64,000 nucleotides of DNA, from positions 1 to 64,000 of the forward strand of contig NZ_JACJTU010000015.1 of the NCBI RefSeq assembly GCF_014698835.1. The letters are read 5' to 3'. Under the pieces are notes generated by a model that had not been told where the DNA came from, made no database searches, and saw only the letters and a list, made by a program, of their open reading frames with translations. Below are positions 1 to 9,400 of this stretch, one piece after another; within the stretch, counting starts at the first letter, position 1, and the number at the start of each line of letters is the position of its first letter. A program made the translations under genes and the position numbers. This DNA comes from Nostoc paludosum FACHB-159. GTDB lineage: Bacteria; Cyanobacteriota; Cyanobacteriia; Cyanobacteriales; Nostocaceae.

Positions 1-68
1 ATATCTCAAACCCGTATTTTATCATATTCACTAGTTAGCTTTTGATGCTTGCATTTACGTCTCATAAG

Positions 69-332
69 CTAGCCACAGCAAAGCTTTGACAGTTTTCGGA
101 GATGTCTCGTGTAGTCAAATTCATTTACAGTTGGCATCGAACTGTTGCCGTAACCCGGATAGTCAGGAGCAACGAGATGGAATTTATCAGCAAGTGCTGG
201 TATGAGATTACGGAACATGTGAGACGACGTTGGGAAGCCGTGCAATAACAGAATCGTCGGATTATTACGAGAACCAGCTTCACGGTAAAAGATGTCTAAA
301 CCATCGATGGAAACTGTGCGATATGTAGTCAT
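69..332 (-). pseudogene. alpha/beta hydrolase, N-terminal fragment
   Basis: This 87-codon open frame encodes the start of an alpha/beta hydrolase of the haloalkane dehalogenase/epoxide hydrolase type: the first strands, the oxyanion-hole motif LLHGFPTS (about residues 29-36) and the DYPGYGNS stretch (about 57-64). After FDYT the frame diverges and stops, so the nucleophile elbow, the cap and the catalytic Asp/His are missing. Families of this kind have about 290 residues. It lies 39 bp after the SDR gene on the same strand and was probably the last gene of that operon. I could not recover the missing part between the break and position 1, so this is a remnant, not a working enzyme. Confidence 0.7.
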
Positions 333-371
333 GGGATTACTCTTTAGTAAGTGATAAAAGCCTTTTGGACT

Positions 372-1121
372 TCAAATCTGTGCCATACCGCCATCAACAA
401 ACAACTCAATGCCGTTCACAAAGCTGCTGTCATCTGAAGCGAGAAAGACAACGGCTTTGGCAATTTCATCGGGTTTGCCGACTCGTCCCAGTGGGATGGT
501 GCTGGCTTGGCTGTCTACGAATTCTTGCAACTGCTGGTCATTCAATCCCAAATGATCGTAACCAGGAGTCGGAACCACACCAGGGCTAATGGCATTCACT
601 CTGATCTTGCGTTCTTTGAGGTCGAGTATCCAATTCCGAGCAAACGATCGCACGGCGGCTTTGGTAGCACTGTAAACACTGAATGCTGGCGTACCTTTTA
701 TGGAAGTAATCGAAGCATTCAGGATAATAGAAGCGCCCTCTGGTAACAGTGGCAGTGCCTTTTGTACGGTGAACAGCAAACCTTTGACGTTTACGTTGAA
801 TGTTTTGTCAAAGTGTTCCTCAGTGATTGCTCCAAGTGGGGCAATTTGTCCAACACCAGCATTAGCGAAGATAATATCGAGGTGTCCTTGCTCTTGGTTA
901 ATGGTGGCAAACAGGCGATCGAGGTCTGCCAGATTAGAAACATCGCTCTGCACAGCCGTAACATTTTTGCCAATAGCTTCTACAGCAGCATCCAGTTCCA
1001 CTTGGCGACGACCCGTGATGTAGACATAGGCACCTTCAGCAACAAACTGTTTGGCTGTGGCAAGACCGATACCACTGTTGCCACCCGTGACAAGGGCAAT
1101 TTTTCCTTCTAGTTTTCCCAT
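372..1121 (-). CDS. SDR family NAD(P)-dependent oxidoreductase
   Basis: A 249-residue classical short-chain dehydrogenase/reductase, full length for the family. The Rossmann cofactor motif TGGNSGIG lies at about residues 13-20, the NAG motif (ANAGVG) near 88, the catalytic Ser in the SITS region near 139 and the catalytic YSATK near 150. The C-terminal [12 protein letters not shown] is typical of FabG-like members. Arg at the end of the second strand (TGRR) suggests NADP(H) preference, which is inferred. The substrate cannot be read from sequence. It follows the broken NTF2-like gene and precedes the hydrolase fragment on the same strand, a common arrangement in small accessory redox operons. 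Confidence 0.9.
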   Translation of the reverse strand: MGKLEGKIALVTGGNSGIGLATAKQFVAEGAYVYITGRRQVELDAAVEAIGKNVTAVQSDVSNLADLDRLFATINQEQGHLDIIFANAGVGQIAPLGAITEEHFDKTFNVNVKGLLFTVQKALPLLPEGASIILNASITSIKGTPAFSVYSATKAAVRSFARNWILDLKERKIRVNAISPGVVPTPGYDHLGLNDQQLQEFVDSQASTIPLGRVGKPDEIAKAVVFLASDDSSFVNGIELFVDGGMAQI

Positions 1122-1254
1122 TATGCTAATCCTTTGATTGTTGGGTTTAAAGCGGTCAGTTACTAATGGAGAGTGGAGTCAGGAGGAAGAATAGTCAGCC
1201 CTTATTGGGGAGCTAGGGCGATCGTCTTTTGTATCTTAACAAGCGTACCATTCC

Positions 1255-1794
1255 TTACATCTCCTTTGATTGATCTGCTTGATGAGGCTGCTTGAGACTC
1301 GAAACGAGGTCGGTCACTTGACGTTGAGCTTCTGCGCTCAGTGAGTCAAAGTCGTCTAAGAAGAATTGACGTTCTAGCGTTAACTTGCGGGTATTGAGTA
1401 ACCCTTCGATCTACCAACCTTCGTCGCCTTTCGTTACGACGTATAGGGGCAGTGAATCTCGTGACGGTGAACTTTCGGTTTGTCCGGGCAGTATTACCCT
1501 GATAACTAGGAGCATGAGCGCGAGTTGTGAGTTCACGAAGCGGACAAAATCCACCTCACCCTCCAGGCGTGTTCCTTTGACAACCGTGTCGAACGCTTGC
1601 TGATGAAATGCAGCGATTTCTTTTCGACCCTTGAGATGGGTGCCCTCGAACGTGATGAAATCGGCAGTTTCGCTGAACGGGGCAGCAAAGCCTTCGCCGC
1701 TACCTCGATTCCAAGCATCAATCATCTGGCGATGGAAAGCACGGATTTCCGACTCGTCAGCAGGAGTGATGGTTTGAGCTACTTGTGAATTCAT
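1255..1794 (-). pseudogene. NTF2-like (SgcJ/EcaC type) protein interrupted by an amber codon
   Basis: The first 127 codons encode an NTF2-like cone-fold protein (SnoaL/DUF4440, SgcJ/EcaC type): an N-terminal helix with AFHRQMIDAWNRG, then FSETADFITFEG and the KGRKEIAAFHQQAFD helix. A TAG at 1411-1413 ends the frame directly after KGDEGW. Reading on in the same frame gives another 52 codons without a stop, beginning IEGLLNTRKLTLERQFF and ending at a TAA at 1255-1257. That tail looks like the normal C-terminus of the family. The simplest reading is a single nonsense change (for example CAG to TAG). Readthrough or a sequencing error are alternatives. It lies between the GMC and SDR genes on the same strand. 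Confidence 0.75.
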
Positions 1795-1925
1795 AGTTGA
1801 GTTTTCCTTTTAAGTGATAAATTAGTTTTCAAGCGGCATAGAGGGTGTTATAAACTCTGAAAATCATCGGTTCTGTGAGCCAGTTCCAACCATTCCTCAA
1901 AAATCGCAACCAGGGCTGAATTTCG

Positions 1926-3497
1926 CTAGAGATGCGATTGAACTTGGAAATTAAGTTTATTGGCAATGCTTTTTGAGGTACGCTCCGCTTTGATTAAATC
2001 TGCTGCTTTTTCGCCAATCATAATAGTCGGTGCGTTTGTATTTCCCGTGGTGATCGTGGGCATGATGGAGGCATCCACGACACGCAATCCCTCAACCCCA
2101 TGTACTCGTAGTTCAGGATCGACAACTGCCATTGAGTCAGTACCCATTTTGCAGGTGCCAACCGGATGCCACACAGTACTGCAAGTGTCTCGGATGTAAG
2201 CTTCGAGGGCTGCATCACTTTGAATATGGGAACCTGGAGCTATTTCTTTGCCACGAAACTCATCAAAGGCAGTGCTTTGAAACAGTTGTCGTATTAACTT
2301 AATTCCCTCGACCAGCTTTTGCACATCGGCTTGATTGTGCAAATAGTTCATTTGAATGGTTGGTGGATCGTTGGGATTAGATGAACGTAAGTTAACGCTG
2401 CCAATATTCTGGGGATGCGTCAAAGAGACTGCACCCGTAAATCCAAAATCAGCAGGAGCATAACCAGGTGACAAGAATTGAATCGGGCCGAAGAAAAATT
2501 GCAAATCGGGTGTAGCCTCCAAGTTTCCCTTGCTATGCAAAAATAATCCAGCTTCGGTTCCATTACTTGTGATGGCAGGGTGTACATCTTGAGTGGCTGC
2601 TTGCACAACACAAGTGAGAATGTGATCCTGAAGGTTTTGACCAACTCCCGGCAAATCTGCAACGACAGAAATTTCCATCGCTTGCAGATATTCTGCATCC
2701 CCAATACCAGAAAGCATCAGCAGCTTAGGCGAATCAAATGCGCCTGCACTTAAAATCACTTCCTGGTTGACTCTGACCTGGTGGAGCTTACCTTCATGCA
2801 AGTATTCCACCCCAACGGCGTGAGTGCCTTCAAACAGCAATCGCGTTACCAATACCCCTGTCGTTACGGTCAAATTAGGACGATGGAAAATGGGTAAAAG
2901 AAAAGCAGCAGCAACACTGTGCCGTTTACCATCCTTGACTGTCAATTGATAGGGTCCTACACCTTCTTGCTGTACACCATTAAAATCAGGATTGTAGTTG
3001 TATCCCATTGACACACAAGCATCTACAAAGTGTTGGGAGACCACAGCAGGAGACATCAAATCGGTAACGCTCAATTCTCCATCAACTCCGTGAAATTCTG
3101 ACGCGCCTCGTTGTTGGTGTTCTGATTTCTTGAAATAGGGCAAGACCCCCTGGTAATTCCAACCAGGATTTCCTAATTCCTGCCAGCGATCATAATCTTG
3201 AGGATTGCCCCGGACATACATCATGAAATTAATCGAACTGCTGCCCCCCAAGACTTTGCCACGGGAACAAAGCATTTTGCGATTATTCAAGAAGGGTTCT
3301 GGTTCAGAGAAATAGCTCCAGTCCACCTCTGAGCCTAGTAGATTGACGCACTCTGCTGGGATGAAAATCTCTGGTTTCGTATCTGGGTTGCCCGCTTCGA
3401 GTAGTAACACAGTTGTGTCATTGTCTTCGGTTAGACGATTGGCAACCACACAACCTGCTGACCCTGCACCAATTACAATGTAGTCATAATTAGTCAT
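1926..3497 (-). CDS. GMC family FAD-dependent oxidoreductase (choline dehydrogenase-like)
   Basis: This 523-residue flavoprotein matches the glucose-methanol-choline family in length and motifs. The FAD dinucleotide motif [11 protein letters not shown] is at about residues 8-18, GMC signature 1 ([18 protein letters not shown]) at about 80-97 and signature 2 ([15 protein letters not shown]) near 253-267. The catalytic His is in [10 protein letters not shown] near 441 and the Asn partner is in GNTNAPT near 483. It would oxidise an alcohol using FAD; the substrate is not determinable. It heads a minus-strand set with the NTF2-like and SDR genes. A TnpB element is inserted within about 25 bp of its start codon, so its native promoter has probably been displaced. 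Confidence 0.9.
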   Translation of the reverse strand: MTNYDYIVIGAGSAGCVVANRLTEDNDTTVLLLEAGNPDTKPEIFIPAECVNLLGSEVDWSYFSEPEPFLNNRKMLCSRGKVLGGSSSINFMMYVRGNPQDYDRWQELGNPGWNYQGVLPYFKKSEHQQRGASEFHGVDGELSVTDLMSPAVVSQHFVDACVSMGYNYNPDFNGVQQEGVGPYQLTVKDGKRHSVAAAFLLPIFHRPNLTVTTGVLVTRLLFEGTHAVGVEYLHEGKLHQVRVNQEVILSAGAFDSPKLLMLSGIGDAEYLQAMEISVVADLPGVGQNLQDHILTCVVQAATQDVHPAITSNGTEAGLFLHSKGNLEATPDLQFFFGPIQFLSPGYAPADFGFTGAVSLTHPQNIGSVNLRSSNPNDPPTIQMNYLHNQADVQKLVEGIKLIRQLFQSTAFDEFRGKEIAPGSHIQSDAALEAYIRDTCSTVWHPVGTCKMGTDSMAVVDPELRVHGVEGLRVVDASIMPTITTGNTNAPTIMIGEKAADLIKAERTSKSIANKLNFQVQSHL

Positions 3498-3607
3498 AGA
3501 ACCTCGCGGGAGTGTGGAAACCCAGTAGCTTTAGCTCTGGGAGGAAACACGACACGGGCGGCTAAAGCTGCCGTCAAATCTCTCTCTGGATGAGTTACAA
3601 TATATGT

Positions 3608-4795
3608 ATGACTCAATCTATATCCGTAAAATGCAAGCTTATAGTCCCCTCTAACTTGGGCGGCGAAATCGACCGCACGTTGGAGAGTTTTGCTGATGCT
3701 TGCAATCGGATTTTGGAGGCAGCCAAGCGTGATAATTGCTGGAATACTACTAAGCTGCACCACAAGGTTTATAAGCCTGTGCGTGAGGCAACGGGTTTGA
3801 AAGCTAATCATGTCTGTCAGGCTATTAGACGAGTTATTGGTAATGCCAAGGCAGTTAAACAAATCCACAGATTTAGGCCCACCTCTATCAGTTTGGATGT
3901 TCGCACCTTTGTTTATAAGGAGGAAAGCCAGTCTGTAGGGGTGACTTTGATGTGTGGACGAGTTGAATTTAAGTTGTCCATTGGTGGTTATCAAATTGCA
4001 TTGCTTAGGGGACAAGCCCCAACCAGTGCAACATTGAATAAAACCAAACATGGCGGCTACTTTATCAACTTCGTTGTCGATATCCCAACTCAACCTACGG
4101 GCAAAACTCCGAAGGTGATTGGGGTTGATTTGGGTAGACGCGATATTGCTACCACTTCCACGGGTAAATCTTGGAGTGGTAAACAGATTCAATCGGTTCG
4201 TGACCGCTACAGCAAAATCAGAGCGAACGTTCAAAGTAAACGCACGCGCAGTTCTAGGCGACTGATGCGAAGGCTCTCTGGCAGAGAACGACGCTTTCAA
4301 GAATGGTTGAATCACAACATCTCTAAGCAGCTTGTTCAAGATGCAAAACGATTGAATGCAGCACTGGCTTTTGAGGATTTGACCAACATCAGAGAATCCC
4401 TGAATCAAAAGCCCAGGAGTAAGGTTGAACGCCGCAGGACTAACAATTGGGCGTTTTACCAACTGCGTTTGTTTGTTGGGAACAAAGCAAATATTGCCGA
4501 TATCCCGGTTGTATTTGTGCCACCCGCCTACACAAGTCAAACTTGTTCCCGATGCGGAGGTATTCACCCCCTTCAGAGTAAATCCTATCGCAATGGAAAA
4601 ATTTTTAAGTGTGGTCGCTGTGGTTTTGAACATGATAGCGAAGCGTTAGCGAGTCTTCGAGCGTCTGCTGATATAAATGCGGCTCTTAATATTGCTGCTT
4701 TGGGGAAGTCCGTAAGCCTTCCTGAAAGCCTGGGGATGAGTTGTCAATTGCAGGGGCAAATGTCTCTGTTCCCGATATCTCAAATCTGTGGCTAA
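3608..4795 (+). CDS. tnpB: RNA-guided endonuclease TnpB
   Basis: A TnpB-type protein of about 395 residues. The helix-turn-helix/wedge N-terminus is followed by a RuvC-like nuclease: first Asp in GVDLGRRD, Glu in AFEDLTN, and last Asp in ADINAALNIAALG. The Cys4 zinc finger is TCSRCG ... CGRCG. Known members are nucleases guided by an omegaRNA from the element's 3' end, and the 3' hairpin overlapping the stop codon fits this. I prefer the ATG at 3608 (MTQSISVK) over the one 18 bp upstream because it matches the usual N-terminus. Oddly, ten residues (SEALASLRAS, bases 4637-4666) separate the zinc finger HD from ADINAA. They look like an in-frame repeat insertion. Confidence 0.9.
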   Translation: MTQSISVKCKLIVPSNLGGEIDRTLESFADACNRILEAAKRDNCWNTTKLHHKVYKPVREATGLKANHVCQAIRRVIGNAKAVKQIHRFRPTSISLDVRTFVYKEESQSVGVTLMCGRVEFKLSIGGYQIALLRGQAPTSATLNKTKHGGYFINFVVDIPTQPTGKTPKVIGVDLGRRDIATTSTGKSWSGKQIQSVRDRYSKIRANVQSKRTRSSRRLMRRLSGRERRFQEWLNHNISKQLVQDAKRLNAALAFEDLTNIRESLNQKPRSKVERRRTNNWAFYQLRLFVGNKANIADIPVVFVPPAYTSQTCSRCGGIHPLQSKSYRNGKIFKCGRCGFEHDSEALASLRASADINAALNIAALGKSVSLPESLGMSCQLQGQMSLFPISQICG

Positions 4796-4814
4796 AGCCC
4801 CGCGTCTTTAGACC
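4790..4814 (+). other. right-end hairpin of the TnpB element, probable omegaRNA 3' part
   Basis: GGCTAAAG pairs with CTTTAGACC (one bulged A) around a CCCGCGT loop. The TAA of tnpB is inside the left arm. In IS200/IS605 elements this region is both the right-end recognition hairpin and the 3' portion of the guide RNA. The assignment is by position and structure only. Confidence 0.6.
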
Positions 4815-5003
4815 AGGGTATGCTTACAAAGTTCTCTTCCTCTGTTATCTACAATGGATAAATTGAGTCAAGAATGAACTGATTTAAAGAGCGATCGCCT
4901 CTGTATTCTTGCTAAATTGCTGAAATCTCTGGTTCTTGTCGTTGGTATAGAAGTTATGAAATACTCTCCGTTGAAACACTTATTAAGATAAGCACTAAAA
5001 ACC

Positions 5004-5561
5004 TTAATCATTTGCAGCAACAATGGCTGCCATTATCTGCTCAACATTCCAGCGATTGGGATAGCGAATTCCATTAATAAACAAAGCGGGTGCAGCCTCC
5101 ACTCCACTTCGCAGTCCACCTTCGATATCCGCATTAATCCGATCAACATAGGTTCCCCTGGATAAATCCTGCAAAAATTGAGAAATATTAAGTCCTAAAC
5201 GATTGGCGTACTCTACTAGATAGCCATTCTCTAACTCTTGTTGATGAATGAACAATATCTCATGCATTTGCCAAAACTGCCCTTGAGCCGCAGCGGCTTC
5301 CGCAGCTTCCGCTGCTCGTTGAGCATGTGGATGAATCTGTACCTGAGGAAAATGACGGAAGATAAAACCTAAATTGTTTTCTCCAAATGAAACCTTCAAT
5401 TGGTGTTGAGCAACTTTAATCAATCGATAGACGTTGGCACTTTGAAAACATTCATAATCTCCATACATGACAAAGACTACAGCAGCATTCAGTGCACCTT
5501 GAATATGATCCTGGGTTGAAGGCAGAACGAATAAAGAACGATTATCACGGTCGTAAGTCAT
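5004..5561 (-). CDS. DsbA-like thioredoxin-fold protein lacking the CxxC motif
   Basis: About 185 residues with the DsbA/FrnE (thioredoxin_4) layout: an N-terminal strand VVFVMYGDYEC, a helical insert rich in Ala/Glu (HPHAQRAAEAAEAA), FWQMHEILF, and the cis-Pro segment APALFINGIRY near the C-terminus. Active DsbA-type proteins have CPxC after YGDYE. Here the sequence is CFQSANVY, so the second Cys is absent and disulfide oxidase activity is doubtful. A monothiol or binding role is possible. No signal peptide is visible, which suggests cytoplasm. The first in-frame codon is a TTG; I chose the ATG seven codons in (MTYDRDN). It is a lone gene between the TnpB element and the HstK operon. Confidence 0.75.
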   Translation of the reverse strand: MTYDRDNRSLFVLPSTQDHIQGALNAAVVFVMYGDYECFQSANVYRLIKVAQHQLKVSFGENNLGFIFRHFPQVQIHPHAQRAAEAAEAAAAQGQFWQMHEILFIHQQELENGYLVEYANRLGLNISQFLQDLSRGTYVDRINADIEGGLRSGVEAAPALFINGIRYPNRWNVEQIMAAIVAAND

Positions 5562-5731
5562 GTTTCGGTTTGTATTAAGCAAACTTAAGCCTTACAACCC
5601 AACTGCGCTAACGTTGCTATGGATTTAATATAGACAATTGACCCTCTGTTGTCGTCCACTCTGGGTTGACATTTTTGTACAATCGACTGATGGATGAACC
5701 TGTCCAGCTCGCAGTGGAAAGTTGTCTCCAA

Positions 5732-5761
5732 CTAAAGTTGGAATTTGGATACCAACTTTAG
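5732..5761 (-). terminator. candidate terminator after the NarL-type regulator
   Basis: CTAAAGTTGG (5732-5741) and CCAACTTTAG (5752-5761) are a perfect 10-bp inverted repeat a few bases past the regulator's stop codon. No long T-run follows on the minus strand, so termination is only inferred from position. Confidence 0.35.
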
Positions 5762-5767
5762 TACAGC

Positions 5768-6397
5768 TTATAAATTGACAATCCCACGCTTAACAGCAGT
5801 AATCACGGCTTGTGTGCGATCGCTTACTCCCAGTTTGCTCAAAATCCGATTTACATGGGATTTGACGGTACTTTCACCAATAATCAAAGTAGTCCCAATT
5901 TCCTGATTACCCATTCCTTTTGCCATCAAACGCAGCACTTCCAACTCTCGTTCACTAAGTTCTGGATTGCTGATTCGCTGCAATAATTTTGCACCCACTT
6001 CTGGCGGAATATATTTCTGGCCATTATGAATGGCGCGAATCGCATTCAAAAGCTCGCCAGGTTTAGCATCCTTGAGCAGATAGCCTTGAGCGCCCGCCTG
6101 CAAGCCGCGATAGATGTCTTCATCACCATCGTAGGTTGTGAGTACCGCGATTCGAGCCTGCTTAAATTCAGCACAAATCGCCATAATGGCTTCAACACCT
6201 CCCATTTTGGGCATTCGTAAATCCATTAGCGTAACATCGGGTTGGTATTCTCGAAACGCGGCGATCGCCTGCTGCCCATCTTCAGCTTGAGCGATCGCTG
6301 TCATTTCGGGATCGCGGTTAATGATGGTTGCTAGACCCTTTCTGACAATGGCATGGTCGTCAACAATCAGCACCCGAATCGTAGTGGATTGGCTCAT
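5768..6397 (-). CDS. NarL/FixJ-type response regulator
   Basis: A two-domain regulator of 209-213 residues. The receiver domain (about 8-125) has the acidic pair in VDDHAIVRKG, the phospho-acceptor Asp in DVTLMDLRMPKMGG and the conserved Lys in YLLKDAKPG. The LuxR-type HTH is SERELEVLRLMAKGMGNQEIG with ESTVKSHVNRILSKL. It follows the HstK-type kinase immediately: that gene's TGA ends at 6410 and a possible GTG start begins at 6409. I prefer the ATG at 6397, which has a GAG-rich stretch 5' to it. The kinase ends in a HisKA_3 module, the partner class of NarL regulators, so this is very probably its cognate output protein. DNA targets are unknown. Confidence 0.9.
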   Translation of the reverse strand: MSQSTTIRVLIVDDHAIVRKGLATIINRDPEMTAIAQAEDGQQAIAAFREYQPDVTLMDLRMPKMGGVEAIMAICAEFKQARIAVLTTYDGDEDIYRGLQAGAQGYLLKDAKPGELLNAIRAIHNGQKYIPPEVGAKLLQRISNPELSERELEVLRLMAKGMGNQEIGTTLIIGESTVKSHVNRILSKLGVSDRTQAVITAVKRGIVNL

Positions 6398-6409
6398 TGT
6401 AATTCTCAC

Positions 6410-9400
6410 TCAAGGGTTGATAGTGACAATAATTTCTGTTCCTTGACCCGGTTGACTTTGGATTTTTAGTTGTGCGCCAATGCGCTCTGCCCGTTCGCTC
6501 ATTCCTAATAATCCAAACCCACCGCTCAAAGGAATGCTACCTACTCCAAAGCCCCTACCATCGTCTTTAACCCTTAAAATACACTGTGTCTCGTTGTACA
6601 CCAACTCAACCATAATTTCGCCAGCACTTGCGTATTTAATCGCATTGGTTAATGCTTCCTGCCCAATTCTGAGTAAGTTATTCTCCACTTCGGTTGGTAA
6701 GGAATAGGCTCTACCCTGAGTTTCGCAAATCAGAGCCGTGTCGGTCGTCGAGCGCATTTGAGCCACAATACGATGCAAGGCACTCTCTAAATTACCTTCT
6801 TCTAGTAGTCGCGGACGGAGTGCTGATACGGATCGCCGTGCCCCTGCCAGCCCAGCGCGTGCTAGTTCCTCAATTATTTCCAAATGCACTTGGGTTGCCT
6901 CTGGGTCGTCCGCCAGCACTTGTGTTGCCGCTCCCACCTGAAGCAGAATACCTGTGAAAGATTGAGCTAGTGTATCATGAATTTCTCGCGCCATTCGGTT
7001 GCGTTCTTCCAGAATGGAGGCGTGTTCGGCTCGTTTGCGATCGCTGATGTCTGTGTTTAAAGCATAAAATCCAATGACTTGAGCATTTGCATCGAAATCA
7101 GGAATTAAGGTTACACTCAAGTACTTTTTGCCTGCTGGCAGAGGCATTTCTGCTTCAAACGTGGTTGTTTCTCCCCTTAGCGCCTGGTTAATGTAAGGTT
7201 CTATCATTTGATACGATGTATGATCTACCAGTTCACGAATCGACTTGCCTAAAATTTCATCTCGGCTACAGTTGCGCCAAATCTCATAGGTACGGTTGAC
7301 AAAGCGGTGGCGTTGCTTGGCATCAATGTAACCAATACCAACCGGGAGAGCGTCTGTAATGAGTCGCAATTCCTGTTCATGAGCGCGCAGTTCTGCTTCA
7401 CTTTGCTGTAACGCCGCTGTTCGTTCCGCAACCTCCTGTTCCAAAGTGCGGTTGTAATTTGCTAAGAGGTGTTCTGCTTGTTTACGCTCAGTGATATCTT
7501 GAAAGGCTACAATCGCATAAGCTACCTTGCCCTGTTCGTCAAAGACTGGAGTACCCCAAACCTCAACTGGAATAATTGCGTTGCTTTGGTGAATTTCCAC
7601 ATCATCAACTCTGGTATGTTTGCCGCTCAAAGCCTGGATGATTGGCATTTTCTCAGTTGGATATTTTTGATTCGTTCCTGCCAAATAAGTTTGATAAACT
7701 TCTGCAAGTTGATCGGGTGTCACAGAAGGATCAATACCTTTGCCCAATAGCTGAGTTGCCCGTCGGTTGAAGTAGTAAGGACAACCTGCCATATCCATGA
7801 CTGCAATGCCCACCGGAACTGCTTCTAGAAATTGAGCCATCCTGCTTTCGCTCTCACGTAGCTTTGCATAGAGTTTGGCATTTTCAATTGCGATCGCTGC
7901 CTGCGTAGAAAGTAGGCTGAGAATTTGCGTTCGCGTAGCGTCTCCTTCGGAGAATCGCTCCGGTGTAAATGCCCCAGTTGCCAACTGATTTTCTAGATAC
8001 AACACACCGATGAGCTTGCTTTGATTGAGCAGAGGTAAACAAAAGACTGATTGAGTCTGGTGGTGTTGAATGTAGGGATCGTTGATAAAATTACCTTCAC
8101 GAGTAGCATCATTGAGAATGACCGACTCATGAGTCCGAATCACATAATGAATGATCGATTCAGGTAAACGATTTGCGATCGCAGTCGATTGCAGTACTTG
8201 GGTTGCACAGGTCTGTGCACCCTCAACCAATTCACAGGTCGCTTTGATCGTCCATTCTCCTGCGTTTTCTAAAAGCAGACATCCGGTTTGTGCCCCAGCA
8301 TTCTCAATGAGGATCTGCATTAAGGTGTGGAGCAGTTGTTCCAGTTCAATCTCACTAGAAATAGCTTGGGATGCCTTCATTATTGCTGCTAAATCGAGAG
8401 CAACATGTGAGGTATTAGAGGTAGTTCCAGCCGTAGTGTGGATTGGCATGGAACTCACACTTGTTGATTTAGGAAAAAACTGAGGATAATCAGCCTCCAA
8501 ATTCTTGACCTTTGCCGTTGCGCCCCACCGTTCATAGCAGTAGTGAGCTTCTTTCATGTAAAGATGAGCAAATTTTTCCAAACCTCGCGCCAGATAATGT
8601 TTAGCAGCTAATTCGTAAGCTAAGGCTTCTTCCTGAATATATCCGTTTTCTCTAGCTCCTTGAATCGCTTGTTCGTAGAACCCTTCTGCATCAAGCAACT
8701 GACCTAAAACTCGCGCTTTTTCTGCCTCGACTAAATGATATTTATGTAGAAAATTCATCGGCGCATGACGCGCCCATTTGTGCATTTTTTCCTGGTTGCT
8801 GCTCACGTTAAGGAAAAATACTTTTTGTTCTGAATCAGGAACAGATGAATAAATTGCTAGTCGCACCAAAGAGTCATAAAAGCAGAACAGTGGCATCGTT
8901 ACTTGCCCTGGCGCACCTTTGAGATACCCTTCAGCCGCATTTGCACTCTCTAACGCTTGAGTAAACTGTCCAAATAGATAGCAGAGGATCAGCTTGTTAA
9001 TATAGAAATATTGAAATCCCAGAGAATCATTGTTTGCTAAATAGCGGTTCAATCCCTGTTGCTCATTGTAAGCAACGCCTTGTAAACAGCAGGGGTTATT
9101 AACCTGTCCTTGTAAGTTAAGCACTGCCTGCCAAAAGATTTGATGGTAACTTAAGCAAGTTTCCTGCTTCAATTGGGCGATGGCATGGCTGTAATTCTCC
9201 ATCTCCTGTTCTAATTCTGTCAGTTCTAATCCACTGAAATATAAATACTCACATTTTTGATAAGCCGCTAAACCTGCAAATCCGAAATCTCCAGTTTCTA
9301 CTCCGCTAGAGTAACTTTCCTGTAATAGGGATACAATCTCCCTAAAATGAGACTTGCCAAAGCTGATACCTTCCGCAACAATTAGAAAGGTTTTGCTTTT

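Larger units (their letters stand above)
3521..4814 (+). mobile_element. IS1341-type (IS200/IS605 superfamily) TnpB-only element
   Basis: The element contains tnpB without tnpA, so it cannot excise or insert by itself. Both ends carry the subterminal hairpins expected of IS200/IS605 DNA. At the left, 3521-3541 folds as CCCAG...CTGGG with an inner AGCT/AGCT pairing, and a second imperfect hairpin follows near 3558-3575. At the right, 4790-4814 pairs GGCTAAAG with CTTTAGACC and includes the tnpB stop codon. The exact cleavage sites cannot be set from one copy, so the bounds are those of the hairpins. It sits upstream of, and divergent from, the GMC gene. Confidence 0.75.

Noticed and set aside
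3494-4633. 379-codon minus-strand open frame opposite tnpB
   Set aside because: The plus strand carries a clear TnpB with all catalytic motifs. The opposite frame has no recognisable domain and is a shadow.
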